DNA of 64,000 nucleotides from Streptomyces thinghirensis (GCA_021502835.1 JAKFGP010000059.1:124001-188000); one strand, 5' to 3'; positions 9,901 to 21,092 are shown, counted from the first letter of the stretch. A program made the numbers and translations. The notes: a model not told the origin generated them from the sequence alone.

Positions 9901-12900
9901 TCCGTGTCGACGAGGCCCGCCGCGTGCAGCACGCCCGCGACCGGACCCAGCGTCGACGTGACGTGCGCGATGGCTGGGCCACCGCGCGTCCGCGTCGTCC
10001 AGCGGCAGCGCGAGCACCCCTCACCTGGATACCCTGTGCTCCAGGGCGGCGACGGCGGGCCGGTCCGCCCGCACGGCGGGCGGGCAGGCGGCGTCGGGTC
10101 CGTCCACAGGTGGCGCGGCGGGCAGGCCTCACGGCCGGTCAGGACGAGCCGCCGTACGCCGTGACGGGCGACGAAGTGCCGGCGCGTACAGCAACCCGAT
10201 GCCCCGGGTGCTGCCGCCGGTGACCAGCAGCACCTCGTCGGCGGTGAAGGCGAGTAAGGGCGGGGCCGGGCCAGGGCACCGGGGCCTCGGCGAGAACGGG
10301 GGTGAGCCGGGGTGCCGTCGCGTGGTGGCAGGCCTCCGGCGCGTGCCCGTCATCGAGGAGCTCCCGGTGGACGACGGCCGCGAGCGCGGCAGTGTCCCGC
10401 ACGTCCGGGTCCAGGTCCACGTGGCGGTCGCGAGGCCGCGGCATTCGCTCGGAGCAGCCGGTAGAGCGCGGTCCGCGCGGCGCCCGCCAGCGGCCCGCGG
10501 TGGACGCGCCCGGCGCGTCGACGGCCTCCAGGCCCTGGGTCACGAACAGCAGCCGGACGTCCCGCGACGCCTTCATTGATCATGAGCACGCGCCGCAGCA
10601 GGGGAGTGCGCGGCTGGGGTGGTGTCCTCCGCGATCCGGTGATGCCCCCTGACGGGTGGCGTCGTCCCCGATCTCCGGTCGGTCGTTAGGGCGGAGTTAG
10701 TCGGCGCGCGCTCCGTCGACGACGCCGTCCGCGCCGGAATCCGACGTGTCCGGGACGTAGCGGCGCGTCAAGAGTCCGGCGAGCGCGCGGTGAGGAGCTG
10801 CGCGCCGGTCGTAGGGGATGAGGCAGCGCTTGACGGCGCCGGACGGCCTGTCGGCAGCGGGTCGTGACCAGCCACAGGAGGTAGAGTGCCTACCGAACCG
10901 GGATCGGCGTAAAGGGTGCGGGCTCCAGGCCGAGGAGGGACGGAAACGCGGCTTCCGGTACTCAGTGCCGCTGGGTGAACGGATACGGGGCGTTGTTATG
11001 GAGCCTGTGCGCGGTGAGTTTGCCGGCTTTGGCGCACCGGGTTCTGTAGCCGGAGCGCGCCGTGCTCCCACAGTTCCGTGAGCTTCGGTCAGCTTGTCAC
11101 GCCGCGCTAAGGTGGCGACGGCTCCCGGCGAGTTCCTCGGCGCGTATCGACGCCAGGCGGCCCGGTCCCGCTTCGGCCTTGCCGCGGCTAGACGCCTGCC
11201 GACGGCGGTGTCACCGGTCAGATGGCGCTCAGCTTCTCGGCGAGCGCGGCGAAGGAGTCGGCGACGACACTGAGGCGCTTCGTCCATGGCCTCGCGCCCG
11301 GTCTGAGGGTGTACGCGAGGTCCCGCGGGGTGACGTCGGCGGCCTCCGCCTTGTTCCGTGCGTCCTCGGCGAAGTCCAGCAGTTGCTGGGCGTAGGCGTG
11401 GAGGCGGTCGGCGTCCTTCGCCGAGAGCGGGGAACAGCTGTGGTCCGTGTCCGGCGGGGCCGGGCGGCGGTCGGTGTGCTCGGCCGCGATCAGGGGTTCG
11501 CGCCACCGGCGTGCCGAACGAGGAGACTCCGGCGATCCGTGGCTGCGGACGCCTCGTCGACGACGGGTCGCTCCCAGTCGCGCAGCTCCTCCTGGTTGGA
11601 CGACGAACGGCGTGCGGGAGAAGTCGATGCGGGCTTGAGCTGCCGCGAGTGCAGTGACGGGGCGATCCGGCCGTGCTGGAGCTGGAGCAGGACCTGGTGA
11701 GCTCGGCGATGCCCGCGCGCTCCTTCGCAGTGGCCGATGTTGGACTTCGCCGAGCTGAGGGTAGCAGCGTGCTGCGTTGGCCCGACACCCCGTCCGGGGG
11801 ACGCGGCGGTGAAGGCCTGGCTGAGGCCGGTGATCTCGATGGGGTCGCCGAGCTTGGTGCCGGCGCCGTGCGCCTCGACTAGCTGATGGCCCGCGGGTCG
11901 ACGCCGGACTCGCTCAGCGCGTCCTGGATCGCGGCCTGCTGGGCGCGCGGGTTGGGCACCGTAGCCGTTGGTGCGGCCGCCGTGGGACACGCCGCTGCCC
12001 TTCGATGACGCCGTAGACGTGGTCGCCGTCGCGCTCGGCGTCGCGCAGGGCTTGGAGCAGGACGACGCCGACGCCCCTCGCCGGGTGGCGTGTAGCCGTC
12101 GCCGCCGACGCCGAAGCTCTCGCAGTGGCCCTGGCTGGAGATGAACTGGCCGGTGCTCAGACCCAGGTACTTGTTCGCGCACGGTCACGTTGACGCCGCC
12201 GGCGAAGGCGAGCCGGGTGCGGCCGCCGCGCAGGTCGCGGCAGGCCAGCTCTACGGCGGTGAGCGAACTGGAGCACATGAACCACGGTCATGCTGGGGCC
12301 GTGCACATTCAGCACGAAGGGAGACGCGGTTCGGCGACGCTCGCGTAGCTGCTGCCGAGGGCGGGGGTTGCCGCGTCCGTGCGCCTCGTCGGGGAACAGC
12401 AGCTGGTACTGCCCCCACATGACGCCCGCGTACATCGCCGACCCGTCCCGGGCGGCACCGTCGCCGGTGGCGCGCCCCGAGCCGCTCCCGGGTGTACCCG
12501 GCGTCCTCCATCGCCGTCCAGGCGTGTTCCAGGAACAGCCGCTCCTGCGGGTCCAGGTAGTCCGCCCCGTGAGGCGCGATGTTGAAGAACAGCGGGTCGA
12601 AGCGGTCCACCTCGGCGATGAAGCCGCCCCACTTGCTGTAGTGGCGGCCGGGCACGGTGCGGTCCTGCTCGTAGTACTCCTCCCGCCAGTCCCAGCGGTC
12701 CTCGGGGACCTCGACGACGCAGCGCGCGCCCCGCGCGCAGGTTCTCCCAGAACTCGTGGACGTCCCGTGCCTCCGGGTAGCGGCCGGATAGGCCGATGAC
12801 GGCGATGTCCAGGGCGGTGTCCTCCGTCAGCGGGGCGTCGGCGCGGCCCTCCGGCCGGGGCACCGCAGTGGCCGCGCGCGCCGGCGCGGGGCGGTCACGG

Positions 12901-15900
12901 GCTCCCCGCCCGGCGCCTGCGCCCGCTCCGGGACACCCGCGAACATGCCTTCCAGGACGGCCCGGTGGCCGCCGAGGAAATAGCCACCGAGCTCGGCGAG
13001 CGTGTGGTACCTCGAACAGCAGCGTCTCGGCAGCGAGCCGAAAGTCTTCCAGGCCCGCCGTCAGCTCGGTCGCCAGGATCGAGTCCATGCCGTACGAGCC
13101 CAGGGGTTCGGCGTCGTCGATCTCGTCCGGCGGCAGCTGGGTGAGGCGGCATAGCTCCGCCTTGAGGAACTCCGAGGTGCGGGCGCGCAGGGCCCGCTCG
13201 CATCGGCCTGCCCGCCCTCGCGGGCCGCGGGGCGCGGGCCGGGCGGTCTCGGGGGCGGGCGGTTCGTCCTGGAGCACACGCACGCCGGCCGCGCGGTTAC
13301 CGGCCCAGACGACGACGTGGGCTCGGCGCTGTCCAGAGCGCGGTGGAACGCGTCGGTTCCCGCATCCGTGGCCAGGGGCAGGAAGCCGCGCAGTCGCAAG
13401 GTCTTGCGCGTGTCCTCGTCCGCGCTCATGCCGCCGCCGTACCACAGCGGCCAGGCGACCGACAGGGTCCGCTCCGCTGCGCTCGCCCGCGGCGACACGC
13501 GTGCCGCGGTGGTGGGCGAACGCGTCGAGGAAGGCGTAGGCCACGGCGTAGTCGCCCTGGCCCACGTTGCCGGTCGCTCCCATGACGGAGGAGAACAGTG
13601 CGAAGAAGTCCAGGTCGAGGCCCTTGCGGCCTCGCGACGGCGCGGCAGCCGGCGAGCTTGGGGGCGAGCACGCGGCGGAACTCCGCGTCGGACTTGCGCT
13701 GGAGGAAGGCGTCGCTCAGGACACCGGCGGCGTGCAGGACGCCGTGCAGGGCCTTGTGACGCCGCGTCAGCTTGCGGACGAGGCGCTCGGTGGCGCGCGT
13801 CCGTGACGTCGAGCACGTGGTACCCCGGGGGCGCGCTCCTCGGCGCGCAGTGCCGCGAGCTCCGTCTCGATCGCCGGGCCGAGCGGGGACCTGCCGGTCA
13901 GGCAGAGCACGGCTCCGGGAGCGCGGCGGGCGATGTCCCTGGCGAAGACGCGGCCGAGGCCGCCCGCGCCGCCGGTGATGAGGTACACGCCGCCTGCCCG
14001 CCACGGCACGGGCGCGGCCCCGGGCCTGGCCGCCTGGTCCAGGGGCTCCCAGCGGAGGACCTTGCGGGAACCGTCGCCGTGACTGATCCGCTGGTCTTCG
14101 GTGCGGCGGCTCTCCGCTTCCAGGGTCTCAGCGAGGTACTGCCGCGCGGACGCGTCGGCGGGCACCGCGACGAGCTGGCCGACGAGGGCGGGGTTCTCCA
14201 GGCGGGCCGTGCGAAGGAGCCCGAACAGCGCCTGGTGGAGCGCCTGCTCGCCCTCGGCGTGCGTGAGGACTTGCAGCAGGACCGATCCCAGTCGGCTTGC
14301 CGGCGAGCAGCCCCCGGATGGCGCGGAGCAGCTCGACGGCGTGCTCGGTGACGGCGTCCGACACTGGGGTGGTGGCCGTCCGGGTGGTGGAGGCCTGCTC
14401 GGGCGGCTCCAGAAACACTACTTCCGGAGCCAGGCCACGCAGTTCGTCGAGCCGGTCGGCGAAGCCGCAGGCGAGCACGAGCCGCGCCGTGTGCGCGGGA
14501 GCGGTGGCATCCGCCGGGGCGTCCGCCTCGCGCCACACCGGGCGGAACAGCGTCACGTCGTGCGTGGCCCCCGCTTCGCGGTGACCTCCGTGGTCTTGCG
14601 CATGGAGTAGCCGCGCAGCCGCGCGAAGATCCTTCCCTGGGTGTCGCAGAGGTCGAGGTCCCACCGCCGTACCTGGCGCGATGCGGTCGGCACGGCGCGG
14701 ATCCACACGTACGCGGTGCGCGGCGTCGCCCCGTGGACGTCGACGCGGTCAAGGGCGAACGGCAGCGCGAGGCCGCCCGGTTCCGCCGCGTGGAGGTCCG
14801 GCGCGAACGCCGCCTGGAGCGCGCCGTCCAGCACGCTGGGGTGCAACGCAGCGTCGTCGAGGGTGGCCACGACCTCGTCGGGTACAGCCAGTTCGGCGAG
14901 GAGTTCGCCGTCGCCCAGGCGGATCCCGCGCACCGCCTGGTGCGCGGGACTGTGGTCGAGTCCCGTCGCGCGCAGCGCCGCGTAGAAGTCGACGGCGTCG
15001 AGCCCCGCCGCGCCCGTGCGGGACGTCAGCGCCTCGAGGTCGAGGGGCTCGGCGCGGGGCCGTCCGCGTGCGCGAGGCGACTCCACGCGCGTGGACGACG
15101 TCGGCGGCGCGGATCTCGAAGGAAACCGGGCCCTCCGCTGCGGTCGAGCGGTCCGGCGTGACGTCCAGGGCGGCGTTCTGGGTGGCCGCGTGCGCTCCGC
15201 CGGACGGGGTGTTCGCGGTCTCCATCAGGATCGGTACCGGACTGTCTGTGTCCCGTCCCCGACGACGACGGGCCGTGACCACACCACGTTCTCCAGTCGG
15301 AGCACCTCGACTGTTTCGGCCGGACCCGCGCTGACACTGGCGTCCGGGCAGGGTGCGGCTCGCGGCCTCGCGCGCCAGCTCCCAGGGAGGCGACGGCGGG
15401 CCGGCACCGGCTCGCCCCGCGACCCGGTGGTGTCGCGCAGGAAGGAGTCCGCCGCGGTGAGGGTGGATTGAAGGCGGCGCAGCGTCGCGTCCGGCACCCT
15501 CGCGGTGGAGCAGCGGGTGCCCGGGCTGCGTGGACGTCCCGGCGACCCGGTATCGCACGGGGGTGCGCGGGGAGGCCTCGGCGGCTCGTCACCGATCCAG
15601 TAGTGGTCGCGGTGAAGGCGTGCGTGGGCAGCGGGACGCGGCGCGGCCGGGGGCCGTCCTTGTGGTGCGCATCCCAGTCTGACGCGGGCGCCGCGCACCC
15701 ACGCGGCGCCAGGACGTCCCTCCGCCGCCGCGCCGGGAGGGACGGCGCCCCCGGTGTCCCCGGCATCCCCGCTCGGCGCGGCCGCGCAGGACGGCGGGCG
15801 AGAGGTGTCGTCGCCTGCCACGACGTTCTCGAGGAGCGCGGTGAGGGAGGCGACGCTCGTCACTGGCAGGCCGAGCCGCTCGGGCAGTTCCGAGCGGCCC

Positions 15901-18357
15901 ACCTGGGCGGTACGCGATGTCCCGCAGGTGGCGCGTCGGCGGCCGTTCCTGCCGAGTGGGCCGAGCAGGCGCTGGGCCTGACGCTGCAGTTGGGGCGTGT
16001 TGCGGGCAGACAGGGATCACCATCGAGGTCTCGTCGGGCCCCGGCTGCCCGCGTCCGGCGCGGCCCGGCTCGCGGGAACTCCTCGACGACGACATGGGCG
16101 TTGCTGCCTCCCGAGCCGAAGCTGCTGATCCCGGCGAGGCGGGCGGGGCGCCTGTCGAGGTCCGCAGTTGGAGAGCCGGGTCACGACGGAGAACGGCGAG
16201 GCGTCCAGGTCGATGTGCGGGTTCGGGCGCTCGTAGTGCAGCGAGGCGGGGGAGCTGCGCAGGCCGCTGGAGGGCGAGGACCGTCTTCAGCAGTCCGGTG
16301 ATGCCCGCGGCGGTTCTCCAGGTGGCCGAGGTTCGTCTTCACCGAGCCGAGCAGCGCAGGGGGCGTCGCTTCCGGCGAACGCCTTGGTGAGCCCTGACCT
16401 CGATGGGGTCGCCGAGAGCGGTGCCGGTACGCGTGCGCCTCCACACCAGCCGATGTCCAGCGATGCGCTCACGCCCGCGTCGGCGAGCGGCTTGACGAGG
16501 CTTGCCTGGAGGGGGCGGCGCTGGGCACGGTCGAGGCCGCCCGCCTGACCACCTGGTTGGTGGCGCTGCGCTTGATGACGGCGCGTGCACCGTGTCGCCG
16601 TCGGCGAGCGCGGAGGCGAGCGGCTTCAGGAGCAGGAGCGACACCGCCCTCCAGAGCGCACACAGCCGTTCGCCGAGGCGTCGAAGGTTTTGCACCGCCT
16701 GTCGGGCGACAGCATGCCCGCCTGGTGGTAGGCGATGCTGTTGGCCGGGTGGCAAAGCACGTTGACGCCGCCGACCAGGTTGTCGCACTCCCCCGCGCGC
16801 AGCGCCGCGCAGGTGTCATGTACGGCCACGAGCGAGCTGGAACAGGCTGTGTCGAGTTGCACACTCGGGCCGCGCAGGTCGAAGAAGTACGAGACGCGGT
16901 TGGCGATGACGGCCATGGAGGTCGCCAGGCCACTGTGGGCGCGCACGGGGAGGCCGAGGGTGTCCATGAGGCGCTGGTAGTCCGGAGCCGCTGGCGCCGA
17001 CGAAGACGCCCATCCGCGTGCCTGAGACGCCACTCGGCGCGTATCCGGCGTCCTCCAGGCAGGCCCAGGCCAGCTCGAGGGTCAGCGCTGCTGCGGGTCC
17101 ATGTGCCGCGCCTCGTACGGGGTGACGCGGAACAGGCCCGCCTCGAAAGCCCCGGCGTCGGTGACGAAGCCGCCCCGGTCGATGCAGGGGGTGAACCAGG
17201 TCCGCGTTTCCGTCAGGCCACTGCCAACGCCCCTCGGGCAGGTGTGCGCCGATCAGCGCTGCCGCGCAGGTGGAGCAGCTCCCCATCCGGCGCGGTCCTC
17301 GATGCCGCCGGGCAGCCGACAGGCGGTGCCGATGATTGCCACGTCGCGGGATTGGTCAGAGCGCCCGGGCCGCGCGGGCGCCGGCCCGGAGGGCGAAGGC
17401 TTCCGGCGCGTGGCCTGTTTCCTCGTTCCCGGGTCTTCCGGACCTCTGAGATCCGTTGAATAGAAACGATCAGGGCGCCGGTGTTGTGCTCGAAGAAGAA
17501 GAGCGGGGCGAGCGCGATTCCGTATCCGGGACTCGATCTTCTCCTGAAGATACGGCCCCGCCGAGTCGAATCCCAGCTCAAAGAAGAGAGGACTTTCCAG
17601 AGGGTGCTCGATTCCCTCGTAGTGCCGCCAGTATCGCGTCGAAGAAGTCGCGTATCTCCTCCGTGAGTTGCCCGTTCGGCGGAATAAGGACCGCTTCGGG
17701 CTTCTGCCCTTCGCTTTGGAGGATTCGCACTCGTTCCCGGCGGTTCGACAGATCGGCGGGCGACGAGTACGCCGTTTCCCTCGTTGACCAGATCGCCCGG
17801 CCGGTATCCCGGGACGAGCGCGCGGATCTCGGCGCCGTGCAGTTGGTGCATGCGCGGGACGGTGTCCAGACAGCGGCCCACGAACGTTCGTCGCGCGGAT
17901 GTACGCGGCCAGCTCTGCGTTCGGATGCCGGCTGAAGTCCTGACACCCGGGTCACACCGGTGACAGCCGGTTCGCACAAACGGCTCCCCTTCGGCGCACA
18001 TCAAGCAGGTGTTCCAGCAGCATGTCGCCGAAACTGGAAGGAACCTGTTTCCGGGGTCGACGTTTCAGCGAAGGACGTGCGCGACCAGGCCCTCGGGCCC
18101 GGTGCCCGGACGGTCGACGGTGTCGAAGGTCGCGGAGGCCACGTCGTCCGGTTTCTCCCGATGCGCTGGGAGTAGATGACCGCGTGCACCGCGCCGTCGG
18201 ACTCGACGACGAAGACGCTGACCGACGGGATAGGAGACAAGGCGCCGCCGGATGACTTCTCTGGAAAGCGCGCAGCAGCTCTGGCCAGCACAACTCCTTC
18301 CAAGTTCGAGGAAGTCGCGGCATGTCGGAGGGCCCGGGCATGCGCGAATGACGTCAT
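3959..18357 (-). CDS. Trans-AT type I polyketide synthase, four KS modules, heavily frameshifted
   Basis: One long run of PKS domains on the minus strand with no recognisable gene break between about 18.36 kb and 3959. Order: N-terminal segment, ACP, KS-DH-KR-ACP, KS-KR-ACP, KS0-DH-ACP, KS-ACP. No AT domain occurs in any module. Each KS is followed by the trans-AT style linker ending near an LPTYPFA-like motif, so malonyl units must be supplied by a separate acyltransferase not present here. The C-terminus, LDDAIALLDEESYEK then TGA, overlaps the GTG of the next gene. If it is a single gene it would encode about 4,800 residues. The start is uncertain; an ATG at 18357 gives the first residues that look coding. 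Dozens of single-base shifts interrupt it. It could be two genes whose junction is hidden by frameshifts. Confidence 0.85.
4090..6400 (-). other. PKS module 4: KS-ACP, no reductive domains
   Basis: KS (about 5060-6370) has LDPQERLFLEVCWEAVEDAG, the cysteine motif DAVCASSLSAVHLA with the TGC at 5819-5821, YLEAHGTGTEIGDLIEVQGL, and a frame-split AIGHAEAAAGI near 5280-5310. All three catalytic residues are present. The linker continues to HLPTYPFAKRRHWV near 4530-4575. ACP (about 4090-4385) reads GYLRQLVAARMGRP, then GLIDLGLTSLGAVGLSKDLA. With no KR or DH the chain should leave as a beta-ketoacyl thioester unless a trans-acting enzyme intervenes. The gene ends about 130 bases after the ACP. Confidence 0.85.
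6460..8970 (-). other. PKS module 3: non-elongating KS0-DH-ACP (second half of dehydrating bimodule)
   Basis: KS0 (about 7760-8970) keeps the cysteine (DTACSSALTAMKVA, near 8475-8515) and the second histidine (KPNIGHPLCAEGIAAFI, near 7940-7990). Where the first histidine motif EAHGTGTxLGDPIE belongs, it reads DAGGS, then IKLTEPLGLEAV in the next frame (near 8040-8090). The HGTGT histidine is thus replaced by glycine. KS domains of this kind transfer the chain without extension. DH (about 6750-7640) has a perfect HxxxGxxxxPG motif (HRVYGRRLLPG, near 7520-7560). Its second motif reads HPALIDGSAVAA, lacking the usual Q/H four residues after the aspartate. ACP (about 6460-6690) has YALGLDSATLLRIAAELG. 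Confidence 0.8.
9110..12830 (-). other. PKS module 2: KS-KR-ACP (first half of dehydrating bimodule)
   Basis: KS (about 11500-12820): YLDPQERLFLEHAWTAMED, the cysteine motif MCSSSLTAVELA near 12240-12285, VEAHGAGTKLGDPIEI with the first catalytic histidine, and SAKSNIGHCEGA with the second. The two residues before MCSSSL are scrambled by an indel. The post-KS linker ends at APYPFTQRH near 10975-10995. KR (about 9610-10585): structural half with RLLFVTQGLEAVDAPGA, then VTGGSTRGIGLLYA, VLHAAGLVDTDNPAF, SPKIDGTVNLLAALD, FSSVSRF and GQSDYAM with the catalytic tyrosine. ACP (about 9110-9330): YGADSILLAQVLQRI. There is no DH here; dehydration is expected in the next module. Confidence 0.8.
12940..17360 (-). 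other. PKS module 1: KS-DH-KR-ACP
   Basis: KS (about 16090-17350) has the cysteine motif LDTACSSSLVAVH near 16825-16860, the first histidine in a frame-split VEAHxTGTALGDPIEV near 16395-16450, and KTNLGHLE near 16320. DH (about 14590-15560) shows a frame-split N-terminal histidine region near 15420-15450 and the intact second motif HPSVLDGALQAAF near 14805-14845. KR (about 13240-14580) has TGGAGGLGRVFA, the catalytic stretch FALFSSVMGATGNVGQGDYA, and the conserved GGM helix after it. ACP (about 12940-13200) has YGMDSILATELTAGLE. Predicted outcome is a double bond after one elongation. All inferred from composite frames. Confidence 0.8.
17460..18357 (-). other. PKS N-terminal region: unassigned segment with SagB/McbC-like motif, then ACP
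   Basis: The last 180 bases before the first KS encode a carrier protein: FELGFDSAGPYLQEKIESR and then ALAPLFFFEHNTG, with the phosphopantetheine serine in FDS. Upstream, about 700 bases code in alternating frames. One stretch near 18180-18260 reads EKSSGGAL, then YPV in the adjacent frame, then SVFVVESDGAVHAVIYS. This resembles the PSGGALYPxxVYVV signature of SagB/McbC-like FMN oxidoreductases, which oxidise azolines to azoles. Another stretch (HQLHGAEIRALVPGYRPGDL, near 17790-17860) I cannot place. The base composition is less GC-rich than the PKS proper. The oxidoreductase call is weak; a different loading or tailoring domain is possible. Confidence 0.4.
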
Positions 18358-18764
18358 AACGCCGCTGAACCATGTGTATGCTACGCCCCGTCCCCGTGCG
18401 ACGCTTTCCGACCGTCGAGCAGCTGCCTGCCAGGCCACTCGTTGACTTGGCTGTCACGCCGCGCTGCGTCACAGAATTGGCCAGCTGTCAAACATCCAGA
18501 TCTCCACACCTCGTCCGCCATCACAAGTTCGCTTGTCCAGAACTCACTGGTGACCCGAGGATCCAGTGGGTGCGAGCCAGTGGCTGCAGCGGCTCCGGTC
18601 CGCCGCCAGCACTCCGGGACCCCCTCGGTGTCAGTCCGGGGGCGCCGGGACGCTTAGGGTGGCCCTCGCCCGCGCATCAGTCGAGGCGCGAGCACCGTCG
18701 GCGGGACTGGGCACCACCCCGGCTGGTCGTCGCCACTGACACGACGCGGAGAAGAGGTACCGTG
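18358..18764. other. Divergent intergenic region between PKS and thioesterase genes
   Basis: About 400 bases separate the leftward synthase genes from the rightward accessory genes, so promoters for both should lie here. GC content is visibly lower than in the flanking coding DNA. I see no convincing protein match in any frame, no tRNA and no clear palindrome. A purine-rich GAAGAGG at 18751-18757 serves the thioesterase. Confidence 0.5.
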
Positions 18765-19552
18765 ATGGCGGCTACCGGCAGCGCCTGGGTCCGGCGGTTC
18801 TATCCGGCACCGGGGCAACGCGACCGCGTCGATCTGCTTCCCGCACGCGGAGCGGCTCGGCGACGTACTACTTCCCGTTCTCGGCCGCGCTCTCCCCTGC
18901 GGCTGGACGGACGTTCACTGGCCGTGCGGTACTGCCCCGGTCGGCAGGATCGCCTTCGAAGAACCGTGCATCGCGGACATCTCGACCCTCGCGGACCAAC
19001 TCACCGACGAGCTCGAGCAGCACCTGGGCCGACCGACCGCTGACGTTCTTCCGGGCACAGCATGGGCGCGACGGGGGAGGTCGCCTTCGAGGTGGCCCGG
19101 CGTCTGGAGGCACGCGGTGTCGTCCTGCGCGGCCTCTTCGTGTCCGGGCGGCGGGCGCCATCGCGGCAGCGCGAGGAGCGGGTGCACCTGCGCGACGACC
19201 AAGGCTCGATCGGGGAGCTGCGGCGGCTGAGCGGCACCGACTCGGAGCTGCTCGCCGACGAGACGGTCCCTGACCGTGTTGCCGCGCCCGCCATGCGCGG
19301 CGATTACCGCGCCATCGAGACCTACCGCACTACCGGCCGGGGCCGCCCTCGGGCTGCCCGGTCCTCGCGCTGACCGGCGACAGCGACCCGCCAGGTCCGG
19401 GGTCGCCGAGGCCGAGGCCTGGGCGCAGCACACCGTGGCGCCGTTCCGGTTGCGTGTCTTCCCTGGTGGTCATTTCTTCCTCCAGCGATCACACCGAGTC
19501 GATCGTGCGGGAGATCACCGACCACCTCGGCGCCACCTGCCCAGGCAGCTGA
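18765..19552 (+). CDS. Type II thioesterase (GrsT/RifR-like alpha/beta hydrolase)
   Basis: Editing thioesterases remove stalled or mis-primed acyl groups from carrier domains of PKS and NRPS lines. The composite protein (about 260 residues, the usual length) starts with WVRRFYPAPG. It continues with a frame-broken CFPHAGG-like stretch, then PGRQDRI, and DISTLADQLTDELEQHLGRP. The nucleophile elbow is GHSMGA (one extra C at about 19050 breaks the frame), followed by FEVARRLEARGVVLRGLFVSG. LSGTDSELLADE and a late GGHFF histidine region follow. The start is ATG 18765 (a GTG three bases earlier is in frame), 8 bases after GAAGAGG. It is the first gene of the rightward accessory set and very likely belongs to the PKS-NRPS cluster. 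Confidence 0.8.
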
Positions 19553-19589
19553 CCCTTCCCGCCGCTCCGCACACGGCGCAACCGGACGG

Positions 19590-21092
19590 CTTACACAGGG
19601 AACAAGGAGTGGGAGCGCTGGAGCTCGAGCGAGTACGCGTCCTTCGACGCGGTGGGGCTGAAACAGGTGAGCTGATCCCGGACGCGCCAGGTGACGCGGC
19701 CGAGGTCGAGGACTGCGCGCGGCGTGCCCTAGAGCGGGCGTGACGGCGATCTCAACGCGACTGACGCAGCCGCCGGTCGACCCGTCCCTGCGCCCGCGGG
19801 CCCGGGCCCCCCTCTGGCCGGGGTGCCGTTCGTCATCAGAGACGCGGGCCCTTCGCGCAGGGAATGCTGCCCTTCACCATCGGCGTAGCCGTGCCATCAT
19901 CGAAGGCGCCCTACGCGCTCGTCGACCACGACCTGATGGCCCGGTTCCGCTTTCCCGCTGGGGCTGGTGGCGCTCCGGGCAGAGCACCGCGCCGGAGTTC
20001 GGCCTGAACTTCGCAGCCGAGTCGGTGCGCTACTGCCTGACGCGCAACCCCTGGGACGAACGCGGCGTGGGCGGGTCAGCCGAGCGGCGCGGCCGCCCTG
20101 GTCGCGGCGGAGGCGCAATGCTGCCGTCGGCGCACGCGAACGACGCGGGCAGGTCCATTCGCGTGTTCGACCTCGTCGGTACGGCCTCGTCGGGCTCAGA
20201 AAAACCGGGCCTCGGGCGCCACGCCGCAGGCCCGCTAGCGGAGAAATAGCCGGGAAGACTTGGTGGAGTTCGCGGTCACGCGGACCGGTGCGGGACGCCG
20301 CCCACCCTCCTGGACGCCGTCTGCGCCCCGCCGTCGGCGGCTTGAGTACCAGAGCGCCGCCCCCCGTCCGGCCCTATGCTGCCGAGGCCATCCGCACACC
20401 GACCGGACGGCTGCAGGATCGCCCTGGCTCACCGAGCCGCGGACGGGCGGCACAGTGGACCCCCAGGGTCGCCGACGCGGCGGTCACCGCGGGCCAGGTC
20501 CTCCTGGATTGGATCGGCCCGTACGAATTTGACCGGGGCCGGGCCGGACACGTCGGCAGCCAAGCCATCATCAGGAGCCGCGATACTGACGGTCACGACC
20601 ACCGGCGGCGACCGTGCTGCGCGGCTCCGCCCCGCAGGCCCGACCCCGCAGAAGCTGGAGCCGGTCTCGCGGCGCATACTCACGGAGAGCGAAGAGTTCA
20701 CGCTTTGCTCGACGTGATGGCCACGACGGAGGCGCAGAACGAGGTGCCGATCCCTCGGCCGCTTCTTCCAGGAGTACGACCTGCTCCTGACGCCCACGCT
20801 CGGCCGTCTGCCCGCCCCCACGGGACCCTCGACTACTGACCACGACGGGCACCCGGCGCGCTCGTGGCTGCCGCAAGTCTGTTCACGTACGGTCCCTTCA
20901 CCGCCACGTTCAACGTGTCAGGCAACCCCGGCGATCAGCCCCTCCCGCTGGGCCAGAGCCGCGAGGGCCTACCCCATCAGGCGTGCAGATGGTTGCCGCG
21001 CACGGCGCGGTGAGGACTTGCTGCTCCAGGTGGCCGCGCAGCTGGGGCGGGCCGTTCCCTGGCGGGACCGCACCCTCAGGCCCGTCGGCTGA
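19590..21092 (+). CDS. Amidase-signature family hydrolase, frameshifted
   Basis: Composite reading gives a full-length amidase-signature protein of about 490 residues. Visible pieces: SSSEYASFDAVGLAE at the N-terminus, LAGVPFVIRDAG, ALVDHDLMARFR, TAPEFGLNFAAESVRY, LTRNPWDERxxGGSAGGAAALVAAE with the Gly/Ser-rich signature holding the nucleophile (about 20035-20120), and NDAGGSIR. Then comes a long variable region with LLTPTLGRLPAPTG near 20785-20825, and NVSGNPAISLPLGQSREGLP plus GVQMVAAHGAEDLLLQVAAQ at the end. The serine region is split over frames. It follows the thioesterase by about 40 bases, which suggests co-transcription. Its substrate is unknown; a role in tailoring or releasing an amide of the cluster product is only a guess. 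The start codon is unclear. Confidence 0.7.

Noticed and set aside
1..18357. Acyltransferase domain within the PKS
   Set aside because: No GHSxG acyltransferase motif or AT-size gap is found between KS and the next domain in any module; the linker after each KS is of the trans-AT type.
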